The notes under the pieces were generated by a model. The model ran no database searches and was not told the DNA's origin. It saw only the letters and a program-made list of their open reading frames with translations. The translations under genes were made by a program, and so were the position numbers. This document shows positions 7,330 through 15,977 of a stretch of 64,000 bases of DNA, in pieces. Source of the DNA: Flavobacterium noncentrifugens (GTDB taxonomy: Bacteria > Bacteroidota > Bacteroidia > Flavobacteriales > Flavobacteriaceae); assembly GCF_900100375.1 (NCBI RefSeq), contig NZ_FNEZ01000002.1, positions 992,001 through 1,056,000 of the forward strand, read 5' to 3'. Each line of letters begins with the position of its first letter. The first letter of the stretch is position 1.

Positions 7330-9827
7330 GCGGTTTTAAAATGGCGTTTCCAAAGTTTTACCAATTCGTACCAAAGCACCGAAATGCCACCTGCACCAAT
7401 TGCTACCAAAACCTGATTGTACTCCAGATAATTAAAATCAAAAAAGGCATTCATCGGTTTGACATACAGTATCAATGCAGTAATGGAAATTGTGACGCCC
7501 GTAATTAAAAAGACCAAATTGTTTTTATATCGCAATGTCGTAAAAATAGAATAGTAGAACGAGCGGTTTACCAACGTCAAAAATACATTCGCCGTTACCA
7601 ATACCAAAAAAACCATGGTTCTGGTGGTGGCTTCATCGTAGTTTTTAGAAACGGCAAATTGGAAAACCATCAAACTTGCGGCGGTAATTGCCAATCCCTG
7701 TATGATGCTCGTTGAGAGTTCTTTCCAATTGAAAAAAGTCTCAGAAAATGGCCGTGGTTTCTGATCCATGGTGTTTTTCTCGATGGGTTCGTTTTCATAC
7801 ACGATCGAGCACGTTGGTCCCATGATCAGTTCTAAAAAGATGATGTGAACAGGCGAGAAGATGTTGGGATATTTCCAGCCCAGCACCAACGGCAGGAATA
7901 CGGTCAGAATAATCGGAATATGGATTGAAATGATAAACCGAATCGCTTTTTTTAGGTTGGCATAAATTTTCCTGCCCATTGCAATGGCGTCGACCATTTT
8001 TGAAAGATCATCATTTATCAAAATTAAAGAAGCGGCTTCCTTTGCTATTTCTGTACCTTTTTTGCCCATCGCTATCCCGATATGCGCCGCCTTGAGCGCC
8101 GGCCCATCGTTTACGCCATCGCCAAGCATGGCTACAATTTCATTATTGCCTTTGAGCGCATTGATGATCTTTAGCTTTGCTTCAGGAAACATCCGTGTGA
8201 ACAGGTTTGTTTTTGAAACGGTTTCCTGCAATTCCTTTTCTGGCAATTGCATCAGCTGGTCACCGGAAATACTTTTATCATATCCAATAAAACCGATTTT
8301 CTTTGCAATGGAAGCCGTAGTCCCGGCATTGTCGCCGGTGATGATTTTTACTTTAATCCCGGCCTTTTCGAAATGCTGCAACACCGAGGCAATATTCTTT
8401 TTTGGAGGATCATAAAAAGCCAAAAGTCCTAAAAATTCAAATGGGAATTCTTGTTGGGTTTTTGGATAATTTTCGCCGACGAATTCCGCTTGGCCTACCG
8501 CCAGCAAACGATATCCTTCGAAAGACAAGGTTTTGACGGCTTGTAGAATGGCTTCTTTTTCAGATGGAGAAAGTACTGCAGTTGTGATGAAGGCTTCGAC
8601 TCCTCCTTTAGCCGCAACAATCCTGTTTCCCGATTTGTTTTCGTAAATGTGGGTCATCATCGGCGGCTTTCCCGATAACGGATATTCGTGTATCATTTGA
8701 TAATCAGGTCGGGCGTCCTCCGGAGTATTTTTAGAATAAGCGTCGTGCAGTGCAATTTCCATAAAGTCAAACGGAACGGGTTCGCTGGCCCACATGGCCA
8801 TCGTGATAAGCCGGTTTTCATCCGCAGAAAGTTTCCTATCCAAGTCGGTTATTCCAGATGGTAAGGTAAAGATTTTTGCCAGGCTCATTTTATTTTCAGT
8901 AATCGTGCCGGTTTTATCGATGCAAATTACCGTGGCACTTCCGAGTGTTTCAACGGTTTTCATCTGCTTGACAATGATTCCGTCTTTGATCATGCGCCAG
9001 GCGCCAATTGCCATGAATGTGGTAAATGCGATCGGAATTTCCTCTGGTAAAATGCTCATCGCGAGTGTCAGGGCTTTGAGTAAACTGTCGGATACATTTA
9101 AAGAATGATAATAATTGATGCCCCAAACTACCAGAAAAACAAGTGCGCCCGCAACAGCCATTTTTTTTACAAAATTGCCAATCTGCATCTCCAAAGGTGT
9201 TTTTTCCTCTAGAATCGATTCGAGGCTTGTGCCAATTTTTCCCAATTTTGTGCCGCTACCAATAGCAATGACAATCGCGACAGCCAGCCCGCCTGAAACA
9301 GTTGTGCCTTGAAAAATAATGTTGTCTTTTGAGGATTTGTCTTTGTTGACTGCCAGTGATTCCCCGGTAAGGATCGATTCATTGACCGAAAAATCGTTGG
9401 AATGGATGATTGTGGCATCTGCCGGAATTGAAACGCCTTCTTCTACGAGCAGGCTGTCGCCAATAACGACTTCTTCAGTTTTTATTTCAGTAACAATCCC
9501 GTTGCGTATGACTTTGCATTTGGGTTTTGTAAAATCCTTTAATTTATCCAGTGCATTGCGGCTTCTCGCATTTTGAAACGAGGAAATAGCCGAAATCAAA
9601 ATGATTGCCGCCGCTAAAAAAATACCATCCGAAATTTTCCCGCTGATGAAATAGATGGTTGCTGATACCAACAGCAAAATCATCATCGGTTCTTTGAAAA
9701 AACCCAGCACGAAAATCTTGAAACGGTTGGGCTTTTTGTAATCCAATACATTCAGTCCATACTTTTTCGCTGCCTCAAGGACTTGGGCATCTGACAAACC
9801 GTTGGTATGGAATTTATTTTCGGGCAT
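7326..9827 (-). CDS. P-type cation-transporting ATPase (P2-type, Ca2+-like)
   Basis: I start the gene at the Met of MPENKFHTNGLSD (9827), 13 bp after the USP stop, giving 833 residues; the open frame runs 42 residues further, but that extension would overlap the USP gene. Visible elements are the N-terminal cation-ATPase domain, the actuator motif TGES (residues 154-157), the phosphorylation site DKTGT (Asp304), the hinge motif GDGVNDGPALK and about ten membrane helices. The helix-4 motif is PEEIP (261-265) rather than PEGLP, so the ion cannot be assigned with certainty; Ca2+ is most likely. It belongs to the stress operon that starts at 14863. Confidence 0.9.
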   Translation of the reverse strand: MPENKFHTNGLSDAQVLEAAKKYGLNVLDYKKPNRFKIFVLGFFKEPMMILLLVSATIYFISGKISDGIFLAAAIILISAISSFQNARSRNALDKLKDFTKPKCKVIRNGIVTEIKTEEVVIGDSLLVEEGVSIPADATIIHSNDFSVNESILTGESLAVNKDKSSKDNIIFQGTTVSGGLAVAIVIAIGSGTKLGKIGTSLESILEEKTPLEMQIGNFVKKMAVAGALVFLVVWGINYYHSLNVSDSLLKALTLAMSILPEEIPIAFTTFMAIGAWRMIKDGIIVKQMKTVETLGSATVICIDKTGTITENKMSLAKIFTLPSGITDLDRKLSADENRLITMAMWASEPVPFDFMEIALHDAYSKNTPEDARPDYQMIHEYPLSGKPPMMTHIYENKSGNRIVAAKGGVEAFITTAVLSPSEKEAILQAVKTLSFEGYRLLAVGQAEFVGENYPKTQQEFPFEFLGLLAFYDPPKKNIASVLQHFEKAGIKVKIITGDNAGTTASIAKKIGFIGYDKSISGDQLMQLPEKELQETVSKTNLFTRMFPEAKLKIINALKGNNEIVAMLGDGVNDGPALKAAHIGIAMGKKGTEIAKEAASLILINDDLSKMVDAIAMGRKIYANLKKAIRFIISIHIPIILTVFLPLVLGWKYPNIFSPVHIIFLELIMGPTCSIVYENEPIEKNTMDQKPRPFSETFFNWKELSTSIIQGLAITAASLMVFQFAVSKNYDEATTRTMVFLVLVTANVFLTLVNRSFYYSIFTTLRYKNNLVFLITGVTISITALILYVKPMNAFFDFNYLEYNQVLVAIGAGGISVLWYELVKLWKRHFKTA

Positions 9828-9840
9828 TTTAGGAGTCTTT

Positions 9841-10671
9841 TTACTTTTTAAATACCAGCAATGGCGTTTTGGTGTCAAAGCCCAATTCGGCTGTTTTGCT
9901 TGATAAAAATAACTGCTCAAACCAGTTTCGGTCTTGCTTGGTAAACATCGCAATTATTGATGGTCGTGAGTTGTGGATGTCTTTTTGCAGATGGCTCAGC
10001 AAAGAAAGCTCGGCATGGAACTTTTTGAAATGAAAAGTAATGCCGTGGCGTTGATTTTTAAGCGCCATTTCGTCCAATCTTTTTTTGACACTTTCATCTT
10101 CCAAATTGTAATCATAGTGGAAAACCTGAATTGGAATGTGGAGTTGGTTGGTGAATTTTTCTATGGCTTTAAGTTCAACCTCCAGGTTTTCAAAATCTGA
10201 TGCATACAGCAAAGTTTCCATGGGTTTGCTGCGGTAGGCGTGTGGGATGATCAATAGCGGGATGTTTGAAGTGGCAATCAATGCCGAAGCATTTGTTCCA
10301 AGAAATTTATCAATGGTCCCGCCGCCTCTGGTGCTCATGCAAATACAATCGGCCTCGATTTTTTTGGCGTAATGGACAATCGCATCATCAGCCAAGGGTT
10401 TGTTGTCAATGATCCAATCCACGTGTTCCTGCGGCCTTTCTTCTTGTTCGTAGATTGCCGATACGAATTCCCGGAGCTTTTTTTGCTGACCGGCATTTCT
10501 GAAACTCTCGGGCTGGTTGTACGTGCTTTCTGTCCATACTTCAAAATCAGACCGGTCGTCAACATGATAGAAAATGAGCTCACACGCAGATTGTGATGCC
10601 AATTGAATGGCGAATCGGATCCCGGCTTTGGAATTGTTTGAAAAATCGGTTGTAACCAGTATTTTTTTCAT
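9841..10671 (-). CDS. Universal stress protein, two-domain
   Basis: The 276-residue protein starts with MKKILVTTDFSNNSKAGIRF, the typical first strand and loop of a USP domain. Its first domain ends with the nucleotide-binding-like signature STRGGGTIDKFLGTNASALI, and a second, more degenerate USP half follows without that signature. Such tandem proteins are cytoplasmic and often induced by starvation or oxygen loss. It sits directly before the P-type ATPase gene in the long operon. A second tandem USP gene in this window (49033-49869) lies outside the proposed regulon. Confidence 0.88.
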   Translation of the reverse strand: MKKILVTTDFSNNSKAGIRFAIQLASQSACELIFYHVDDRSDFEVWTESTYNQPESFRNAGQQKKLREFVSAIYEQEERPQEHVDWIIDNKPLADDAIVHYAKKIEADCICMSTRGGGTIDKFLGTNASALIATSNIPLLIIPHAYRSKPMETLLYASDFENLEVELKAIEKFTNQLHIPIQVFHYDYNLEDESVKKRLDEMALKNQRHGITFHFKKFHAELSLLSHLQKDIHNSRPSIIAMFTKQDRNWFEQLFLSSKTAELGFDTKTPLLVFKK

Positions 10672-10702
10672 GGCTTTTTTATAAAAGTGTTATAGGTCTA
10701 AT

Positions 10703-11185
10703 TTATTTTTCTGGAGCAAATTTCATTTCATTGACATCCAGATCCAGCCGCTCCCATTGCAAAGGATTTATGGCAGTGGTGTCTATATCTGTTGTCCAGT
10801 CGAATGCCGGGATAATCTTGAGCCTTTCAATGATTCTTTTTTTGTAGCCAAAGGCAAAACGATCCCCACGCATTTGAAATTCGATTGTACGGTTCGGATT
10901 TATTGTGTTTTGGTAAACGACCGTCTGTGTTTTCCAGTCACCGCCCCAGGTTAGGAACGATTTTAAATAGCACAGCACGCCAACCATCAGATAAGTAAAA
11001 AGAATAGACCGGTTACTTTTTAATTTGCCGAAAAAATGCCCAACCATAATAATGAAAGAGGCCACAGCAATAAAGAGCACAGTAAAATGAACCGTTGAAT
11101 TGTTGATATACAAGGGTGAATACCTATTCATCATGATCAAAGATGTTGATATGGCAAAAAGGATATAGATGGCAATATGTTTCAT
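10703..11185 (-). CDS. Membrane protein of unknown function
   Basis: The 160-residue protein has three hydrophobic helices in its first 95 residues (about 2-20, 31-51, 62-80) and then a charged, soluble C-terminal part with beta character (NRTIEFQMRGDRFAFGYKKR). I do not recognise the family. It lies 11 bp after the 103-aa gene and 31 bp before the USP gene, in the same transcription unit, so it is probably expressed with the stress operon. No functional motif is visible. Confidence 0.65.
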   Translation of the reverse strand: MKHIAIYILFAISTSLIMMNRYSPLYINNSTVHFTVLFIAVASFIIMVGHFFGKLKSNRSILFTYLMVGVLCYLKSFLTWGGDWKTQTVVYQNTINPNRTIEFQMRGDRFAFGYKKRIIERLKIIPAFDWTTDIDTTAINPLQWERLDLDVNEMKFAPEK

Positions 11186-11196
11186 GATGGTTTGTG

Positions 11197-11508
11197 TTAT
11201 TTTTGAATGTTTGCGACTTGCTTCATAAAGTCTGCTTTCGTGCTATCAGACGTTGGTCCGTAGCCATCAACCAATGTTCCTTTTTCATAGGTATTGGTTT
11301 CAATCGCGTAAAGGATGGCACCGTCATCAGGATTGGATTCGCCTTCAAAACGATAAAAATGAATAATTTTTACCTGATCCGGAGCGAAACGTTTCTCAGT
11401 CTTTAGTGACAATAGTTTTAAATGGCTGACTTCAAATTGCGTTGTAAAGCCTTTTGTTTCCAATGCATCAAGCACCGTGATCAGGCTGTCCATATTAATT
11501 TTTTCCAT
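11197..11508 (-). CDS. Small conserved Bacteroidota protein (mislabelled PRPP synthetase type)
   Basis: This 103-residue soluble protein contains RFEGESNPDDGAILYAIE and KGTLVDGYG. The pattern is typical of short Bacteroidota proteins sometimes named phosphoribosylpyrophosphate synthetase. It lacks the length and the PRPP-binding loop of a true PRPP synthetase, so that name should not be taken as a function. Expression within the stress operon and the compact acidic fold are all that can be said. The start ATG lies 12 bp after the preceding stop. Confidence 0.65.
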   Translation of the reverse strand: MEKINMDSLITVLDALETKGFTTQFEVSHLKLLSLKTEKRFAPDQVKIIHFYRFEGESNPDDGAILYAIETNTYEKGTLVDGYGPTSDSTKADFMKQVANIQK

Positions 11509-11520
11509 TTTTTCTATTGG

Positions 11521-11685
11521 TTAATCCTCATTGTTTAATTCGGAATCTTCTTCATTGTATTCCGGCGCGTGGTCTAAATCTTTCTCGAATGTCTTCTCGT
11601 CTTTTCTGTTTTCCCGGATCAGGTAAACCATCAATCCTAAAACTGCGATACCTGCAATTGATAAAATGAGCCAATTTGTTTCCAT
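11521..11685 (-). CDS. 54-aa single-helix membrane protein
   Basis: I choose the Met of METNWLILSIAGIAVLG (11685) as the start, because the upstream extension is charged, unusual and would run into the porin gene. The peptide has one membrane helix (residues 5-23), a short basic segment (RENRKDEK) and an acidic tail rich in Glu/Asp. Such FeoB-associated or stress-linked mini-membrane proteins are common in Bacteroidota, but I do not recognise a named family. It is 97 bp downstream of the porin gene and 12 bp upstream of the next gene, all on the same strand. Confidence 0.6.
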   Translation of the reverse strand: METNWLILSIAGIAVLGLMVYLIRENRKDEKTFEKDLDHAPEYNEEDSELNNED

Positions 11686-11782
11686 GATCTTTATATTAAG
11701 TCCTACAATTTTTGTTACAAACAAAACCGATTCATCAATATGGAATTGCTCGCTATCGTTTGTTTTTCTTCTCCGCTTATTT

Positions 11783-13096
11783 TTAGAATCCAACCGTGGC
11801 CTCGATCATGAAGCCGTTGAATTTTCCGCCATAGCGAATGTCGTCAGGAGCAAAATTTTTATATTCCTGATTGACATATTCTGCTTTCATCAGGATATTC
11901 TTGTTCAAAAACCATCCTGCTGAAGCCACTGCGCGATTGATCGTTACAGGAGCTTGATTTAGAGGGGAAGCTTTTAGCGTATTGTAACGTCCGCCAATCC
12001 AGAAATTTTCCTTTCCTTCCGGGAAGCGGTAAATCAAATCGACTGCAGATTGCCTGATCTGGTGTGTATCGTTTTCGGTTATTTTGCGCCCATCGGCGAT
12101 TTCGTAGGTTCCGAATAATTCAAATCCCTTGAATTTCACAAAAGGGTTGACCATAAAAGCAGTGACTTCCTGGCTGAATTCGGGATTGAACCTTCCTGAT
12201 TTAAAATTGTCAACCGCTGTTGCGGTCGTGTTTTCGAGTACATAGAAATAATGCGACCCAGTCCTGTCGCCAGCAAACAGTGTATTATTTGCGGCACGTT
12301 TTACAGCATACACAGATCCAGTAAGCCTGATTCGCAGGTCTTTGATGATTTGTTTGTCATAGCCCAATTTGCCATGAAAGGCAGGCGTGGGTTTGTTCAA
12401 TTCGCCGGTTTTTGCATCGATTTTTGTCGACACTACCACCGTTGGGTTCAGTGCGCCGTTGGTAAGTCCGACCATCGCCATCCAACCTGAGTTGTGGTGG
12501 TAATAAACCTCGCCGCCAATTTCAGTGGCAAATTCATCAAGGATGTAATTTTCAATAAACGGATTGTAAATCGCATTTCCGCCGTCGCTCCTGCGGTAAT
12601 GCTGGTCGCCATAATCCACATCGTAGGCGCCCACTTTAATGGTGATATTTTTCATCGCATCGTCGATGAATTGGTTTTTGAGAAAAGGCAGTTTATCGAA
12701 TTGGATGTAGCCGCCCTTAACCCAGGTTTCTTCATGATGCCTTGACGACAGATAGATTGTCAAGTTCATGCGTATGCCATCGTCGAGTTGTGTATCTAAG
12801 TTTAAATTGGCCATCGCCAGGTTAAAACCGTTGGTTATATTGACCAGCTGGTTTGTATTTACGCCATCAACAACTAAAGGTATTGCCCTGTTTTGATGAT
12901 TGAGGCCTTGAAAATCCAGCGTGAAATTGCCACCCATTTTGAGTTTGAAACCGGTGTAGGCTGTGGTGTCTTTTTTTGTTGTTTCAAAAACATTAAGGCC
13001 GGTTTGATCATTGCTGCGAAAATATTGAATGGGTGTCTGTTGCGCATGTGCCGTAAGTGCTGAAATAGTGAGCAGCAGATATAATTTTTTTTTCAT
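11783..13096 (-). CDS. Outer-membrane porin
   Basis: The 437-residue protein has a Sec signal ending AHAQ (about residue 19) and then alternating polar/hydrophobic strands with many aromatic and Gly/Asn turns. It ends in an aromatic residue (EATVGF), as beta-barrel proteins do. Overall it resembles the phosphate-selective porin O/P-like proteins of Bacteroidota. It should form a channel in the outer membrane; the solute is not evident. It follows the YceI-like gene by 12 bp in the BON-led operon, so it would be induced together with Dps and BON proteins. Confidence 0.8.
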   Translation of the reverse strand: MKKKLYLLLTISALTAHAQQTPIQYFRSNDQTGLNVFETTKKDTTAYTGFKLKMGGNFTLDFQGLNHQNRAIPLVVDGVNTNQLVNITNGFNLAMANLNLDTQLDDGIRMNLTIYLSSRHHEETWVKGGYIQFDKLPFLKNQFIDDAMKNITIKVGAYDVDYGDQHYRRSDGGNAIYNPFIENYILDEFATEIGGEVYYHHNSGWMAMVGLTNGALNPTVVVSTKIDAKTGELNKPTPAFHGKLGYDKQIIKDLRIRLTGSVYAVKRAANNTLFAGDRTGSHYFYVLENTTATAVDNFKSGRFNPEFSQEVTAFMVNPFVKFKGFELFGTYEIADGRKITENDTHQIRQSAVDLIYRFPEGKENFWIGGRYNTLKASPLNQAPVTINRAVASAGWFLNKNILMKAEYVNQEYKNFAPDDIRYGGKFNGFMIEATVGF

Positions 13097-13108
13097 AATT
13101 TTTTGTCT

Positions 13109-13705
13109 TTATCTTTCAAAGCGCATGGAAAAATCGAGCGTTACTCCTTCACCCGTGGTCATCAGCCCGCCCATGAAATTCGGTGCCTGAACATTGTAAT
13201 CTCCCATATTTATCTTATAATTTCCCTCACAGGTAATGCTCCCGTTTTTATTGGCCATGCAAAATATATCAATAACTACTTCTTTGGTCACACCGGCTAC
13301 TGTAAGATTTCCTGTGGTTTTGATTTGGTATTTATAGTCCTTTTCAGCGGTTACCTTGGCTGAGGTCAACTTGTACAGGATGTCTTTGAACTGTTTTGTT
13401 TTCAATGCTTTGTAGGCATTCTTGTCCAGTTTTTTTTCACCACTTTTCAGCGTGAGCACCGGTAGCGAAAATTCAAGTGAGCGCAGGGCTGTGATATAAT
13501 TACCAGGTTCGAGCCCAAACTGTGCATTACCTGAAAAAGTACCCGTTTGCATGGTCCAGTCGTGAAATGTCGAAGTGCCCGACAATTTCATGGCATTGTC
13601 CCTCGAGTCTTCAATTTTGAAATTTGCCTGTGCAGTGATGTTATTGATAATGCTTAAGAACAATATTGAAGCGATCAATAACCCGGATGTGTTTTTATAT
13701 TTCAT
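13109..13705 (-). CDS. YceI-like periplasmic lipid-binding protein
   Basis: The start is taken at MKYKNTSGLLIASILF (13705). The longer frame would overlap the Dps gene and has no signal peptide, whereas this start gives a good Sec signal ending ITAQA. The mature protein of about 173 residues shows the YceI pattern: an opening strand, STFHDWTMQTG, then alternating strands and GNLTVAGVTKEVVIDI. YceI proteins are lipocalin-like barrels that bind polyisoprenoids and are induced by base or osmotic stress. It lies between dps and the porin gene with gaps of 10-12 bp. Confidence 0.85.
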   Translation of the reverse strand: MKYKNTSGLLIASILFLSIINNITAQANFKIEDSRDNAMKLSGTSTFHDWTMQTGTFSGNAQFGLEPGNYITALRSLEFSLPVLTLKSGEKKLDKNAYKALKTKQFKDILYKLTSAKVTAEKDYKYQIKTTGNLTVAGVTKEVVIDIFCMANKNGSITCEGNYKINMGDYNVQAPNFMGGLMTTGEGVTLDFSMRFER

Positions 13706-13715
13706 ACTACTTATT

Positions 13716-14189
13716 TTAATTGAGATGTGTCCTGAGGAACCAGGCCATCTTTTCATGATTTTCGACAAGACCTGAAAGAAAATTACTGGTTTCTGCATCT
13801 TTATAATCATTTGCAAAAACAGGGACATTTCCTTTTAATGCCACAATAAGCTTCTCGTGGTCGGATAGCAATTCTTTCATGAATCCGTGGCTTTGGTTTT
13901 TATTCCTGTTTTGTTCGGTACACCGCGTAACGCTCAGAAAAGCCTTCAACATCGCATCGACATAATGGCCAAGGCTACGGATGCGTTCTGCGACACTATC
14001 GATCATGGTGTTGAGTTCGTCAGACTGCGTTTCAAAGAATTTATGTTTGTCGTAAGACTCCGCATTGTTTTGATTGCAATGGGCATGTTTCGTTTTTGTG
14101 AACAAGACATATTCATCTGCAAGGATTTTGGCCAGTTCATTTGCTGCGTTTTCGCGGTCGGCACCTGAAAGTTTGATCGTTGTTTTCAT
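13716..14189 (-). CDS. Divergent Dps-family protein (Trp replaced by Cys)
   Basis: This 157-residue protein is a Dps paralogue. Dps proteins form 12-mers that oxidise and store iron and shield DNA. The ferroxidase ligands keep the E. coli spacing: His37, His49, Glu53, Asp64 and Glu68. The conserved HWN motif is changed to HCN: Cys38 replaces the Trp next to the first ligand, and the following IEG is QNN. The second Dps here (23148-23621) keeps the normal motif. The change may affect radical quenching or permit a disulfide. It is the second gene of the BON-led operon, 14 bp after the BON gene. Confidence 0.88.
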   Translation of the reverse strand: MKTTIKLSGADRENAANELAKILADEYVLFTKTKHAHCNQNNAESYDKHKFFETQSDELNTMIDSVAERIRSLGHYVDAMLKAFLSVTRCTEQNRNKNQSHGFMKELLSDHEKLIVALKGNVPVFANDYKDAETSNFLSGLVENHEKMAWFLRTHLN

Positions 14190-14203
14190 CGGATTGTTCT
14201 TTG

Positions 14204-14863
14204 TTATTCTTCAAAATCGACATCAAGATCATTTTCCACTTTTGTGACGCCAGGTGCTTTCCAGGCGATGCGGCCACTCTCGCTCTTTTGGTACCACGAA
14301 TCGACGATGCCCCTTAATGTGACGGTATTATTGAGAACTTCCACTTCGATACCCGAGTCGTCGATATGCCCGTTACGCTTAATGGCGTCCTCAATGCCCT
14401 TTTTTTCGATATTGTCTTTAGATAAAGTGATGATCATGATATTATTGGTAATTCCCTTTACACCAATAAGCACGCTTACGGCTTTGACAGCCGCTTCTTT
14501 CTGGTAGTTCCATTCGAGTTCACCTGTAAGGGAAACCCAGCCGTTTTCTACCTTCACCTGCACTTTACCATCGGGGATATCCCAGTGCCATTTGAATGCA
14601 TTTACGATTTCGACCGCAATCTCCTGGTCTGTTTTTTGGGTTTGGCTGTTGAGTATGACTTCGATTTTTTCTACCACTACCTTTACACCGGAAACATTTT
14701 TGGCCGCCTGTTCGGCTTCACCCTTTTTGGCGTAGCTGTTAACCGAACCCGTTAGTGTAACTATGCCATCTTTGACCATCACGCCAATTTCGGCTGCTTG
14801 GAGTAATGGTTCCCAGTTAATGGCATCAACCACTTCCTTTTGTAACTCTTCGTTGGTTTTCAT
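14204..14863 (-). CDS. Triple BON-domain protein (paralogue 1)
   Basis: The 219-residue protein has three BON domains in a row, each with a pattern like VKDGIVTLTGSVNSYAKKGE, ending LDVDFEE. BON domains are thought to bind phospholipids and are found in OsmY. Unlike OsmY, this protein has no signal peptide (it begins MKTNEELQKEV), so it should be cytoplasmic or peripheral. It is one of six such paralogues in the window and heads a 12-gene same-strand operon running to 3909. The regulated promoter is at 14889-14954, about 25 bp upstream. Confidence 0.9.
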   Translation of the reverse strand: MKTNEELQKEVVDAINWEPLLQAAEIGVMVKDGIVTLTGSVNSYAKKGEAEQAAKNVSGVKVVVEKIEVILNSQTQKTDQEIAVEIVNAFKWHWDIPDGKVQVKVENGWVSLTGELEWNYQKEAAVKAVSVLIGVKGITNNIMIITLSKDNIEKKGIEDAIKRNGHIDDSGIEVEVLNNTVTLRGIVDSWYQKSESGRIAWKAPGVTKVENDLDVDFEE

Positions 14864-14888
14864 TTCTTAAGTATTAAAGATTTGTTGT

Positions 14889-14954
14889 CAAAGTTGCGTT
14901 TAATGCCCAAGGCTGGAAATGATAGTACGCGTACAAAAAAGTGATAGGCGTTAC
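14889..14954 (-). promoter_or_regulatory. Regulon promoter A (BON-Dps-YceI-...-SLC13 operon)
   Basis: On the minus strand a -7 box CAACTTTG lies at 14889-14896. An operator GTGATAGGCGTTAC (14941-14954) is centred 51.5 bp upstream of the box. At the second expected position, 29.5 bp, the site 14919-14932 keeps only the promoter-proximal half ATGAT. No good -33 TTTG box is present, as expected for an activator-dependent promoter. Confidence 0.75.
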
Positions 14955-14980
14955 TTATTTAAAAATTCGGGAATGACTAA

Positions 14981-15970
14981 CTACCGGATTTCATTTTCAG
15001 AAGCGGTTCCATTTTCAAAATCGGTAAAATTCAACAGCGTGATCCGAGCAATTTCATCTAGAGCCTCTTTGGTAAAAAATGCCTGATGCGGTGTAATGAG
15101 TACATTATTGAATGACATCAGCCTTTCAATGAGATCGTCGGGAACAATAGTTGACGACAAATCCCTAAAGAATATTTTTTCTTCGCCTTCATACACATCA
15201 ATTCCAAGATAGCCAATCATGCCGTTTTTAAGCGCATCGATGGCATCAGCGGTTTTGATCAGGGCACCCCGGCTGGTGTTGATGAGCATGACGCCCTTTT
15301 TCATTTTTTCAAAAGCCTTTTTATCAAACAAATGCCTCGTATTTGGTGTAAGTGGGCAATGTATCGAAATGATATCTGAGGTTTGAAATAACTTATCAAG
15401 TGAAGTGTAGGCAACGCCTTTAGTTATCAGTACTTTAGATTCGACAATATCATGCGCCAAAACCGTGCATCCAAAGCCCAGCATGATGTTGCAAAATGCC
15501 GATCCGATTTTCCCGGTACCAACCACACCAACGGTTTTTCCGTAAAGGTTGAAACCCATGAGGTTTTGCAGCGAAAAATTATTTTCCCGGACCCTGTTAT
15601 AGGCTTTATGGGTTTTGCGGTCAAGTGTCAAAATCAGGGCAACTGCGTGCTCGGCAATCGCTTGGGGAGAATAGGCGGGAACCCGAAAGACCTTGATGTT
15701 ATTTTTTGCTGCGGCTTTCACATCAACATTGTCAAATCCGGCGCTTCTGAGATCAATGAGTTTGATTTGGTATTGCGATAATAAGTCAATTGTTGCTGCA
15801 TCTAGAATATCGGTAAGCTGTACGCAAACCGCATCGAATCCTGAAGCTAAATTCGCAGTTTGGGAATTTAGCGCAACATCGAAGAAAGTAAGTTCGTGCA
15901 GGCCTTTGGGATTGTGTTTATTGAGGTATTCTTTTTCGTAATATTTTGTACTGAATATGGCGATTTTCAT
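14981..15970 (-). CDS. ldhA: D-lactate dehydrogenase (LdhA-like)
   Basis: Starting at MKIAIFSTKYYEKEY (15970), the 329-residue protein matches fermentative D-lactate dehydrogenases of the D-2-hydroxyacid dehydrogenase family, which reduce pyruvate to D-lactate with NADH. Visible are the Rossmann motif VGTGKIGSAFC and the catalytic residues: Arg in NTSRGALI, Glu in DVYEGEE and His in ITPHQAFF. It is the last gene of the operon BON2 - 36-aa ORF - DUF6629 - ldhA, 7 bp after the DUF6629 gene. The operon has two good FNR-type operators upstream, which suits a fermentative enzyme that recycles NADH when oxygen runs out. Confidence 0.9.
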   Translation of the reverse strand: MKIAIFSTKYYEKEYLNKHNPKGLHELTFFDVALNSQTANLASGFDAVCVQLTDILDAATIDLLSQYQIKLIDLRSAGFDNVDVKAAAKNNIKVFRVPAYSPQAIAEHAVALILTLDRKTHKAYNRVRENNFSLQNLMGFNLYGKTVGVVGTGKIGSAFCNIMLGFGCTVLAHDIVESKVLITKGVAYTSLDKLFQTSDIISIHCPLTPNTRHLFDKKAFEKMKKGVMLINTSRGALIKTADAIDALKNGMIGYLGIDVYEGEEKIFFRDLSSTIVPDDLIERLMSFNNVLITPHQAFFTKEALDEIARITLLNFTDFENGTASENEIR

Positions 15971-15977
15971 ACTGGTT

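Noticed and set aside
9828..9953. N-terminal extension of the P-type ATPase
   Set aside because: It would overlap the USP gene in another frame, and the 42 extra residues do not resemble the family.
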